This document shows positions 1 to 4,944 of a DNA stretch of 9,502 bases, in pieces (the stretch's first letter is position 1; each line of letters begins with the position of its first letter). The position numbers and the translations under genes were made by a program. The notes under the pieces were generated by a model. That model was given only the letters and a program-made list of their open reading frames with translations. It ran no database searches and was not told the DNA's origin. Source of the stretch: Pseudobdellovibrionaceae bacterium (GTDB lineage: Bacteria; Bdellovibrionota; Bdellovibrionia; Bdellovibrionales; UBA1609); contig JAPORL010000016.1 of assembly GCA_026712605.1 (NCBI GenBank), positions 1 through 9,502 on the forward strand. Reading direction: 5' to 3'.

Positions 1-1
1 T

Positions 2-118
2 AAAAGCTTGTAAGATACAAAACTAAAAACTCAGACATGCGTTTTGCCACAAAGCACCTTGCAGGTGCATTGTGTTCAAATCCGAACTCGTTTTTAACTT
101 TGTATCTTACAAGCTTTT
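2..118 (+). repeat. Structured palindromic repeat, full copy A
   Basis: The arms at 2-30 and 90-118 are complementary over 29 positions with two mismatches (22/98 and 23/97). The outermost 20 bp, aaaagcttgtaagatacaaa, are perfect. The enclosed core can form three small hairpins. The first is GC-[GT bulge]-TTTG-CCA-CAAA-GC at 39-55. The second is GCACCT-TGC-AGGTGC at 54-68, which shares a GC with the first. The third is GTTC-AAATCC-GAAC at 74-87. The same core recurs at 152-188, 3754-3813 (inverted), 4682-4712 and 4752-4809. It lies downstream of the minus-strand operon ending at 203 and overlaps no recognisable gene. It encodes no protein. I do not recognise a named family; a MITE-like element or a repeated structured RNA are both possible. 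Confidence 0.85.
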
Positions 119-145
119 GATCAAGAAATTTAAGAAATAAAGCTT

Positions 146-190
146 AAAATTTAGACATGCGGTTTGCTACAAAGCGACTTTCAGTCTCTA
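146..190 (+). repeat. Structured repeat, 5' half-copy B
   Basis: The core tagacatgcggtttgctaca and following bases at 152-188 match the 5' half of the repeat core. Hairpin 1 is kept as GC-[GG bulge]-TTTG-CTA-CAAA-GC at 159-175. The second small hairpin is GACT-TTC-AGTC at 176-186. The conserved GTTCAAATCCGAAC segment and a convincing outer stem are absent, so this is a truncated copy. It sits between full copy A and the stop codon of the DUF151 gene, in the same orientation as A. Confidence 0.7.
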
Positions 191-202
191 TTTATAAACT
201 AG

Positions 203-667
203 TTAGTTTAAATACATAGGAGTTTTACTCAGTAAAGAATTTTTACGGAATCGTTTAGGAATCTCTCCATTATGTTGTTCAAAAAATTCGTCAGTACAAA
301 AAAATCTACAATTGTTAATCATACAAAAAGAAATTACTTCATCGGCATAAAACTCCAAAGGTTTTAAAGAGTTACTGAAAGAAATTTTGACTATATCTCG
401 TCCTTGATCTTTTTTCACAAAAAAACAATGTTTAGGGATACAATTATTGGCTCTTAAAATTTTCTGGACAAAAGAGAATACTTTTTCTTTATTTAAATTT
501 TGATCAATAGCAATACGACTTTGCAGTTCAGAAAACCATACCACAAAACGATCTTCTCCGTCCTTTCTTTTAAATAACATAGTAGAGGCTGAAGGTATCA
601 TTCCACCTACAATTCCATAAGGAGTGACTTCAATCCATTTCTTTTTCTTTTTTGTAATTTTTGTCAT
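203..667 (-). CDS. Bifunctional nuclease (BFN/DUF151) domain protein
   Basis: A 154-residue protein that resembles the DUF151/bifunctional nuclease fold. After a lysine-rich start it reads WIEVTPYGI, then a strand-forming stretch (TMLFKRKDGEDRFVVWFS) matching the family's 'p.l.Lk...g...lPvWl' pattern, then IAIDQ. The ADEVISFCMINNCRFFCTDEF stretch near the C-terminus resembles the family's 'aDeAISfc...k..ffcs..f' end. Known members have been given DNase/RNase activity, but no catalytic residue can be assigned here, so nuclease activity is inference. I chose the ATG at 667 over the one at 679 because GGAG at 677-674 lies 6 nt before it. The longer frame would add four residues. The start lies inside the end of miaB (38-bp overlap), so the two are probably translationally coupled. 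It is the last gene of the minus-strand cluster. Confidence 0.75.
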   Translation of the reverse strand: MTKITKKKKKWIEVTPYGIVGGMIPSASTMLFKRKDGEDRFVVWFSELQSRIAIDQNLNKEKVFSFVQKILRANNCIPKHCFFVKKDQGRDIVKISFSNSLKPLEFYADEVISFCMINNCRFFCTDEFFEQHNGEIPKRFRKNSLLSKTPMYLN

Positions 668-2006
668 ATTTTTCTCCATAAAAGGTACAAATATTTACTT
701 TGTCAATTCTTATTGGCATAATTTTTCCAATATCTGTATTTTTTCCTTTAAAATAAACCAATTTATTTTGTGTGGAGCGTCCCATAAATAAGCCTGTTTT
801 TTTGTCTTTTTTTTCAACTAAAACCTCTAAAAAAGCCTTCTCATATTTTTTTGCTAATAAAAATGCGATTTTTTCGTGCTTTTTTTGAAGTTTTGAAAGA
901 CGCTGGCTTTTTATTTGTTCAGGAACTTGATTGTTAAATGATCTAGCCTTAGTAAAAGGTCTGGCAGAGTATTTAAAAGAAAAAATACTTTCATAGGGAA
1001 CTTCATCTAGGAGACTTAAGCTATCTTCAAAGGCCTCTTCTGTTTCACCCGGGAAACCAACAATTAAGTCTGTTGATAAGACAGATCCCGGCATTTTTTT
1101 TAAAATCATATTTGCTTTTTCTATATATTCTTCTCGGCTATATCCTCTATTCATCTTTTTTAAAATGTTTGTATTTCCCGATTGAACGGGTAAATGGATA
1201 AAATCCATTATTTTACTTCTGTATTTTTGCATAGTTTCCACAAGCTCTTCATTAAAATCTTTAGGGTGGGAAGTTGTGAATCGTATTCTTTGAATATCCG
1301 TTTTTATAGCTAGATTTTCTAGTAGTTTAGCAAAATCCGCTCCACAAGGGGATCGGTAGGAATTGACATTTTGTCCTAATAAAGTTACTTCTTTTACTCC
1401 TCTTTGGACAAGCGAGTTTATATCTTTTATAAGCTGGGATAAAGGACGGCTTCGCTCTCTGCCTCTGGTAAAAGGCACAACGCAAAAAGAACAAAAATTA
1501 TCACAGCCTTTTGAAATATTAACAAAAGTGGAGATACCAGGCTTTCCAATTAAGGTTTGTACATGATAGGGTTTTTTTGGTTCCTGTTTAATTGAAGCAA
1601 TTTTTTTACCATGTTCTAATTGAAGCAGGACTTGAGGTAGTTCATCTATAGCGTCTGTTCCTAAGACAAAGTCTAAAAGAGGAATTTGTTTTAGAAGTTT
1701 AGATCTTTCTTGTTGAGCGACACAGCCTGCGACACCTATTTTTAGATAAGGTTTTTTTTGCTTGAGTTGTTTATATCGTCCTATTTCGGAACGAACCTTA
1801 TGCACCGGTTTTTCGCGAATACTACAGGAGTTGATTAAAATAAGATCAGACATTTCTACAGTTGGGCTTGGATTCCAACCTGCCATTTCTAAAAGACAAG
1901 CCATCCTTTCACTGTCATTAACATTCATTTGACAGCCATAGGTAGATATAAAAAAGTTTTTAGATAGATTGGATTTGTTTTTTAAATAAGATGGAACTGT
2001 AGTCAT
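630..2006 (-). CDS. miaB: tRNA-2-methylthio-N6-dimethylallyladenosine synthase MiaB
   Basis: Radical-SAM methylthiotransferase that converts i6A37 to ms2i6A37 in tRNAs reading UNN codons; cytoplasmic, with two [4Fe-4S] clusters. It is 458 residues long, close to the usual family length. The N-terminal MTTase domain starts at FFISTYGCQMN, with the auxiliary-cluster cysteines at C25, C61 and C95. The radical-SAM motif GCDNFCSFCVVPFTRGRE gives C168, C172 and C175, all intact. A TRAM domain follows from about residue 388 (FLEVLVEKK to KVNICTFYGEK). The protein ends in a charged tail whose codons overlap the start of the DUF151 gene. No Shine-Dalgarno is seen before the ATG at 2006; TATTAT lies 11 nt upstream. 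The lysine-rich gene ends 68 bp upstream on the same strand. A start further downstream would cut into the conserved domain soon after residue 17. Confidence 0.98.
   Translation of the reverse strand: MTTVPSYLKNKSNLSKNFFISTYGCQMNVNDSERMACLLEMAGWNPSPTVEMSDLILINSCSIREKPVHKVRSEIGRYKQLKQKKPYLKIGVAGCVAQQERSKLLKQIPLLDFVLGTDAIDELPQVLLQLEHGKKIASIKQEPKKPYHVQTLIGKPGISTFVNISKGCDNFCSFCVVPFTRGRERSRPLSQLIKDINSLVQRGVKEVTLLGQNVNSYRSPCGADFAKLLENLAIKTDIQRIRFTTSHPKDFNEELVETMQKYRSKIMDFIHLPVQSGNTNILKKMNRGYSREEYIEKANMILKKMPGSVLSTDLIVGFPGETEEAFEDSLSLLDEVPYESIFSFKYSARPFTKARSFNNQVPEQIKSQRLSKLQKKHEKIAFLLAKKYEKAFLEVLVEKKDKKTGLFMGRSTQNKLVYFKGKNTDIGKIMPIRIDKVNICTFYGEKYDKNYKKEKEMD
674..677 (-). promoter_or_regulatory. Shine-Dalgarno site setting the DUF151 start
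   Basis: On the minus strand GGAG ends 6 nt before the ATG at 667. It overlaps the alternative ATG at 679, which has no such site ahead of it. The GGAG lies within the miaB coding sequence, as expected for an overlapping, coupled gene pair. Confidence 0.6.
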
Positions 2007-2017
2007 TGCTTTTTGAT

Positions 2018-2023
2018 ATAATA
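2018..2023 (-). promoter_or_regulatory. Candidate -10 element for miaB
   Basis: TATTAT on the minus strand ends 11 nt before the miaB ATG; TATATC overlaps it at 2020-2015. TTGATT at 2041-2036 could be a -35, but the spacing is short (12 nt to TATTAT, 15 nt to TATATC). There is no Shine-Dalgarno in between. In DNA this AT-rich such hexamers arise easily. Confidence 0.3.
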
Positions 2024-2074
2024 GAAATTAGTATAAATCAAGGGACTTCTTAAAGTCTAAAAAATTTTTGTTTT

Positions 2075-2659
2075 TTAAAAGTCTATGTCTTCAACATCTT
2101 CTGAATGAATTTTTTTTAAGGCTGTTTTAAAACCTTTATCGGATGACAAATCTTTAAAAAGAGATTCAAAAATTTCTTCTGAATGCTTTTCTACTAAATT
2201 AGAAAATTTTTTTGTTAAAATATCTTGATCTAAAATTTCTTTTTTTTTCTTTATTACATTATATAAACCAAAAAAATGAATACGACAGTATCCTTCGGCA
2301 GTTTCAGAATAATCACAATTTTCTATTTGGCAGTAATTTCTGCCTTGCATATCTTTTAAGATCATTTTTTCTTCTTTTTCTTTTTCAAGGATTCTTTGTA
2401 GTATTTTTTCTTTTTGTTTTAAATGATTTTTTATTTTTTTTTGTTTTTTAATTGTCTTTAGTGGCAAATTTTTATCTATCGCTTTTTTTACTTTTTTAAT
2501 AATTTTTTTATTTAATTTTTTTATTTTAGAGATTTTTTTATTTAGCTTTTTTTTAGTATTTTTCTTTGTTGAATTTTTAATTTTAGAGGGTTTTTTAATA
2601 ATTTTTTTATTTGATTTCTTAGTTTTAGAGATTTTTTTAGTTTTTTTCTTTTTGCTCAT
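2075..2659 (-). CDS. Lysine-rich protein with C-terminal Cys3His motif
   Basis: I do not recognise this 194-residue protein as a named family. Residues 1-60 contain 31 lysines in loose repeats such as KKISKIKKLNKKIIKK; the basic region runs on to about residue 98. This composition suggests nucleic-acid binding, as in histone-H1-like bacterial tails. A compact motif follows, C110-x4-C115-x9-C125-x2-H128 (within GRNYCQIENCDYS and GYCRIHFFGLYN), which could bind one zinc ion. The remaining part (130-194) looks helical and turns acidic at the end (HSEDVEDIDF). There is no signal peptide, so it should be cytoplasmic. It starts 18 bp after the secreted beta-repeat gene, suggesting an operon, but only a weak GAG precedes its ATG. 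The long A/T runs look like the product of AAA-lysine codons. A regulator, nucleoid protein or RNA-binding protein are all possible. Confidence 0.85.
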   Translation of the reverse strand: MSKKKKTKKISKTKKSNKKIIKKPSKIKNSTKKNTKKKLNKKISKIKKLNKKIIKKVKKAIDKNLPLKTIKKQKKIKNHLKQKEKILQRILEKEKEEKMILKDMQGRNYCQIENCDYSETAEGYCRIHFFGLYNVIKKKKEILDQDILTKKFSNLVEKHSEEIFESLFKDLSSDKGFKTALKKIHSEDVEDIDF

Positions 2660-2677
2660 ATTAGTCTCATTGAGGTT

Positions 2678-3574
2678 TTAATTGATGTATATATTGCCTA
2701 TTTCTGTTTTAATAGAGGCATTACCTTTTGATATTTTTGATTTTATTCGTCCAGATACATAAGTGGATTTCCCTGAAAATTTTTTATAGAAATATCTTGG
2801 GGCATAAATTTTACCTTCTTCAGTATAAGCTTTTATTTTTGGTCCTTGTTTCATAAAATAAAGTCTCACAGCGCCTTGTTTAGTTGATATGTCTAACTCA
2901 TCAGCTTGAATACTCGCTCTAATATCTCCTTGTTGGTTAAAGCCTTTAATATCTCCAGTAAATTGTGTCAAATGAATTTTTGGCTTATCACTATTAAATG
3001 TTAACTTTCCTTTAGATTTTTTTATGGTGACTTTGCCTTCATTAATTTGAAAATTAAAGTTTCCTTCACTTTGACTTAATTTCAAATTGGCTTGGAATGC
3101 TTTTAGATTTAAAGAGTTGTTATGGCGTAGCATACTAACTGATCCCTCTTTTAAACTTAATTTCCAAGAGCCTTTCGTGTTATTAGAGTTAATTTGACTT
3201 TTAAAACTTGAAATAAAAACAGATTTTATCCAATTAGAAATAGAAATTTTAGATTTGAAAGAGAATATTTGCAGATCTTTAGAGGGACCAAAAATTTCCA
3301 AATTTATACTTTTAGTTTTGTTGGACCATGCGGATTTAATTGAAAAATCTTTAGACTTTATAGAAAATTCGCCTTGTTCTATTTGAAATTCTAAGTCTTC
3401 TCCGCCTTTTATAGTATAGTTGGAAGAGTTGGAATGCTTTATGTTTAAGTTAAGAGAGGGAATTTGAATAGTAAAGCTTTTTATGTCTTTAGCTGGAAAA
3501 ACTTTTTCAGTTGCAATTGCTGGTAAAAAAATCAAAAATTGAAATAAAAGAAGTAAATTTTTTGATAGTTTCAT
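2678..3574 (-). CDS. Secreted DUF4097-like beta-repeat protein
   Basis: A 298-residue protein with a clear Sec signal peptide: charged MKLSK, a hydrophobic stretch LLLLFQFLIFLPAIA, and an AxA-type site predicting cleavage after A21 (before TEKVF). There is no lipobox cysteine and no further membrane segment, so it is probably periplasmic or surface-exposed. The mature part is made of short alternating polar/hydrophobic strands with regular glycines (EGSVSM, EGNFNFQINEGKVTIK, GNASIKTEIGNIYIN), as in DUF4097-type beta-solenoid proteins. It is rich in Ser, Lys and Asn. I infer fold only; no enzyme motif is seen. The start is supported by AAGGAT 10 nt upstream. It is the first gene of the minus-strand cluster and is followed after 18 bp by the lysine-rich gene. 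A filament-like or adhesin role is possible but unproven. Confidence 0.8.
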   Translation of the reverse strand: MKLSKNLLLLFQFLIFLPAIATEKVFPAKDIKSFTIQIPSLNLNIKHSNSSNYTIKGGEDLEFQIEQGEFSIKSKDFSIKSAWSNKTKSINLEIFGPSKDLQIFSFKSKISISNWIKSVFISSFKSQINSNNTKGSWKLSLKEGSVSMLRHNNSLNLKAFQANLKLSQSEGNFNFQINEGKVTIKKSKGKLTFNSDKPKIHLTQFTGDIKGFNQQGDIRASIQADELDISTKQGAVRLYFMKQGPKIKAYTEEGKIYAPRYFYKKFSGKSTYVSGRIKSKISKGNASIKTEIGNIYIN

Positions 3575-3584
3575 GTTTTGTTTA

Positions 3585-3590
3585 ATCCTT
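3585..3590 (-). promoter_or_regulatory. Shine-Dalgarno site of the secreted protein gene
   Basis: AAGGAT on the minus strand ends 10 nt before the ATG at 3574. It supports that start, which also gives the protein a complete signal peptide. Confidence 0.55.
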
Positions 3591-3732
3591 AGAGTTGCTT
3601 TTAAATTTTAAACTAAATGAAAATAGAAATATTTACAAGAAAAATGATAATAATTCCTATTTGATAAAAAAGAAATGGCTAGCTCAAAATCAAAGCCTAT
3701 TTATTCCTAGTTAAGGTTCTTGAGTAAAATTT

Positions 3733-3834
3733 TATAAGATACAAATTTAAAAACGAGCTCGGATTTGAACTGATTAGGGACTGTAAGTCGCATTGTGGCA
3801 AAGGTCTATCTGATTTTTAACTTTGTATCTTACA
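3733..3834 (-). repeat. Structured palindromic repeat, full copy C (inverted)
   Basis: The arms at 3735-3753 and 3814-3832 pair over 19 bp with one mismatch, and use the same taagatacaaa/tttgtatctta stem as copy A. Read on the minus strand, the core contains tttgccacaatgcgact (3802-3786), the hairpin GACT-TAC-AGTC, and GTTCAAATCCGAGC. In the last, the change GAAC to GAGC still allows a G-U pair in the hairpin. Hairpin 1 has decayed (CAAT instead of CAAA). The copy is inverted relative to A, B, D and E. Confidence 0.8.
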
Positions 3835-3902
3835 GGTTTTTTATCTTATAAGCTTTAATTTTGTAGATATTATAGTTTGATGACTAAAAAAAAAAGTGTC
3901 AT

Positions 3903-3908
3903 TATAAG
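3903..3908 (+). promoter_or_regulatory. Candidate -10 element for purQ
   Basis: TATAAG ends 12 nt before the purQ ATG at 3921. TTGATG at 3877-3882 could be a -35, but the 20-nt spacing is long; CATTAT at 3900-3905 would give 17 nt. There is no Shine-Dalgarno before the ATG. Confidence 0.3.
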
Positions 3909-3920
3909 CTTACTATTATT

Positions 3921-4604
3921 ATGAAAAAAATAGGAATTTTACAATTTCCTGGAAGCAACTGTGATAAAGATGTATTTAAGGCCGTTATATACTGTCAAAA
4001 TAGATCTTTTCAGTTTAAAAATACCCTATCTAAGTTTTATAAACCTGAGTTTTTGCTGAGTTCTGAAAGAATTGAGATAAAAGATTATAAAGCTTTTATA
4101 GTTCCTGGAGGCTTCTCTTATGGAGACTATCTAAGAGCTGGCGCTATGGCGAGGTTCTCAGTAGTTATGCAGGATTTAATTCAAGCTGGAAAAAAGGGAT
4201 GGCCTATACTGGGTATATGTAATGGTTTTCAAATTTTATGTGAAGCTGGTTTATTAAAAGGAGCTTTACTCCCTAATAAGCAAGGTCGTTTTTTAGATAG
4301 GTGGTCTAATCTCAAATTGGAAAATAAAAATAATTTTTGGCAGTCTAAAGCAGAGTTAAAATTACCAATAGCTCATGGGGCAGGCTCTTATTACATTCCA
4401 GATGATCAATTAAAACGCTTGCAGGACAATAATCAAATTTGGTTTTCCTATAAAGAAAACCCTAATGGTTCTGTAAATAATATTGCAGGCCTTATGAATA
4501 AAAAGGGCAATATTGCAGGACTTATGCCTCATCCCGAAAGAGCCCTTGTAGATTGGATGGGAGGCACAGATGGCTTCTCTTTTTTTCAAAAGCTTTTTCA
4601 TTAA
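3921..4604 (+). CDS. purQ: Phosphoribosylformylglycinamidine synthase subunit PurQ
   Basis: Glutaminase subunit of FGAM synthase, fourth step of de novo purine synthesis. It hydrolyses glutamine and passes ammonia to PurL, with PurS as the usual bridging subunit; neither partner gene is in this window. The 227 residues match the stand-alone PurQ length. Class I amidotransferase features are intact: the N-terminal ILQFPGSNCDKD, the oxyanion region VPGGFSYGDYLRAGA, the nucleophile C100 in GICNGFQILCEAGLL, and H204 and E206 in GLMPHPER. PNGSVNNIAGLMNKKGNIAG is also typical. One oddity is that the usual IAHGEGxY motif reads IAHGAGSYY at 150-158. The start is the only ATG that gives a complete first strand (MKKIGILQFP). 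It stands alone on the plus strand, 340 bp before uvrA. Confidence 0.97.
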   Translation: MKKIGILQFPGSNCDKDVFKAVIYCQNRSFQFKNTLSKFYKPEFLLSSERIEIKDYKAFIVPGGFSYGDYLRAGAMARFSVVMQDLIQAGKKGWPILGICNGFQILCEAGLLKGALLPNKQGRFLDRWSNLKLENKNNFWQSKAELKLPIAHGAGSYYIPDDQLKRLQDNNQIWFSYKENPNGSVNNIAGLMNKKGNIAGLMPHPERALVDWMGGTDGFSFFQKLFH

Positions 4605-4615
4605 CTTGTAAAATA

Positions 4616-4638
4616 GGGTAATTATATACATAATTTTC
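4616..4638 (+). repeat. Left arm of outer inverted repeat
   Basis: The arm gggtaattatatacataatt plus ttc pairs with 4866-4887. The match is 22 positions with one bulged T (4619) and one G-T pair. The two arms enclose repeat copies D and E. Read on the minus strand this arm contains TATAAT (4626-4621), directed toward purQ. It starts 12 bp after the purQ stop codon. Confidence 0.8.
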
Positions 4639-4642
4639 TAAA

Positions 4643-4712
4643 GTTATTAATCTACCTAAAGGCAAAAAAATCTGAAAAATTTCAGACATGCGTTTTGCCA
4701 CAAAGCGATTGT
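4643..4712 (+). repeat. Structured repeat, 5' half-copy D (tandem with E)
   Basis: This unit, gttattaatctacctaaagg through caaagcgatt, is repeated almost exactly from 4711, giving a direct tandem with a 68-70 bp period. The differences are few: an a/g change, a 2-nt insertion in the A-tract, and gt/tg in the hairpin bulge. Hairpin 1 is kept as GC-[GT]-TTTG-CCA-CAAA-GC at 4690-4706. The 3' half of the repeat is absent, as in copy B. Its left arm could compete with that of copy E for the shared right arm at 4820-4838. Confidence 0.75.
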
Positions 4713-4838
4713 TATTAATCTGCCTAAAGGCAATAAAAAAGCTGAAAAATTTCAGACATGCTGTTTGCCACAAAGCGATTGTTAGTTGCTATTCAGTTCA
4801 AATCCGAACTTATTTTGAGGCTTTTTTATTGCCTTAGG
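4711..4838 (+). repeat. Structured palindromic repeat, full copy E (different stem)
   Basis: The outer stem pairs cctaaaggcaataaaaaagc (4723-4742) with gcttttttattgccttagg (4820-4838), 19 bp with one bulged A. This stem is unrelated in sequence to the stem of copies A and C. The core is nevertheless the same. Hairpin 1 is GC-[TG]-TTTG-CCA-CAAA-GC at 4760-4776. Hairpin 2 is GCGATT-GTT-AGTTGC at 4775-4789, with two G-U pairs. Hairpin 3 is GTTC-AAATCC-GAAC at 4796-4809. It lies between purQ and uvrA on the plus strand. Confidence 0.85.
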
Positions 4839-4865
4839 AGAATAAAATAAATTTAATCTTTTCTG

Positions 4866-4887
4866 GAAAGTTATGTATATAATTCCC
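4866..4887 (+). repeat. Right arm of outer inverted repeat
   Basis: The arm gaaagttatgtatataattc plus cc is the partner of 4616-4638. It contains a perfect TATAAT at 4878-4883 directed toward uvrA, 61 nt ahead of the uvrA start. The arm may therefore double as promoter DNA. Confidence 0.8.
4878..4883 (+). promoter_or_regulatory. Candidate -10 element upstream of uvrA (distal)
   Basis: A perfect TATAAT within the right outer arm. No good -35 hexamer lies 16-18 nt upstream (aatctt at 4855-4860 is poor). A promoter here would give an untranslated leader of about 55 nt. Confidence 0.35.
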
Positions 4888-4928
4888 AAAATATGTAAGT
4901 TTTTCTTTCTATGATAAAAAAAAACTGC

Positions 4929-4934
4929 TATAGT
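4929..4934 (+). promoter_or_regulatory. Candidate -10 element for uvrA (proximal)
   Basis: TATAGT ends 10 nt before the uvrA ATG at 4945, with no Shine-Dalgarno between. It would give a nearly leaderless transcript. No clear -35 hexamer and no LexA-type CTG-N10-CAG box were found nearby. Confidence 0.3.
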
Positions 4935-4944
4935 AAAATCTTTT

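Larger units (their letters stand above)
3575..3920. other. Divergent intergenic region with inverted repeat copy
   Basis: This 346-bp gap separates the divergent secreted-protein gene and purQ. It holds repeat copy C (about 3733-3834) and a flanking inverted pair, ttataagata at 3732-3741 and tatcttataa at 3842-3851. Nearer purQ lies the short inverted repeat ATGAC/GTCAT at 3880-3884 and 3898-3902, around an A-tract. The stretch 3591-3730 is AT-rich and shows no gene, and no convincing -35/-10 pair for the minus-strand gene was found. No purine riboswitch was recognised ahead of purQ. Confidence 0.6.

Noticed and set aside
74..87. GTTCAAATCC resembles a tRNA T-loop, suggesting tRNA genes or tRNA-derived repeats.
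   Set aside because: The bases around it do not form a T-stem closing a TTCAAAT loop (GTTC instead pairs with GAAC), and no D-arm, anticodon arm, acceptor stem or CCA end fits. Two other copies (3770-3757 on the minus strand, and 4796-4809) behave the same way.
2..118. Palindromic repeats of about 100 bp could be integron attC sites.
   Set aside because: The RYYYAAC/GTTRRRY ends are not in the right places, the core sequence is conserved where attC sites are not, copies lie in both orientations, and there is no integrase or cassette array.
665..679. The ATG at 679 as start of the DUF151 gene.
   Set aside because: It has no ribosome site ahead of it, and the GGAG overlapping it is correctly spaced for the ATG at 667.
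1363..1566. A plus-strand open frame inside miaB.
   Set aside because: It is antisense to the conserved radical-SAM region and has no supporting start signal.
2044..2057. GACTT-CTTA-AAGTC as a terminator after the lysine-rich gene.
   Set aside because: The stem is only 5 bp and no U-run follows on the minus strand.
2212..2451. A plus-strand open frame rich in Phe and Leu, resembling a membrane protein.
   Set aside because: It is the mirror of the lysine-rich coding sequence: AAA codons read as TTT.
4410..4773. Minus-strand open frames of 73 and 83 codons across the purQ end and the repeats.
   Set aside because: They run antisense through conserved purQ codons and repeat stems, with no recognisable domain.
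4643..4784. Two direct repeats could be the start of a CRISPR array.
   Set aside because: There are only two units, directly abutting with no unique spacers, and the same core occurs dispersed and inverted elsewhere.
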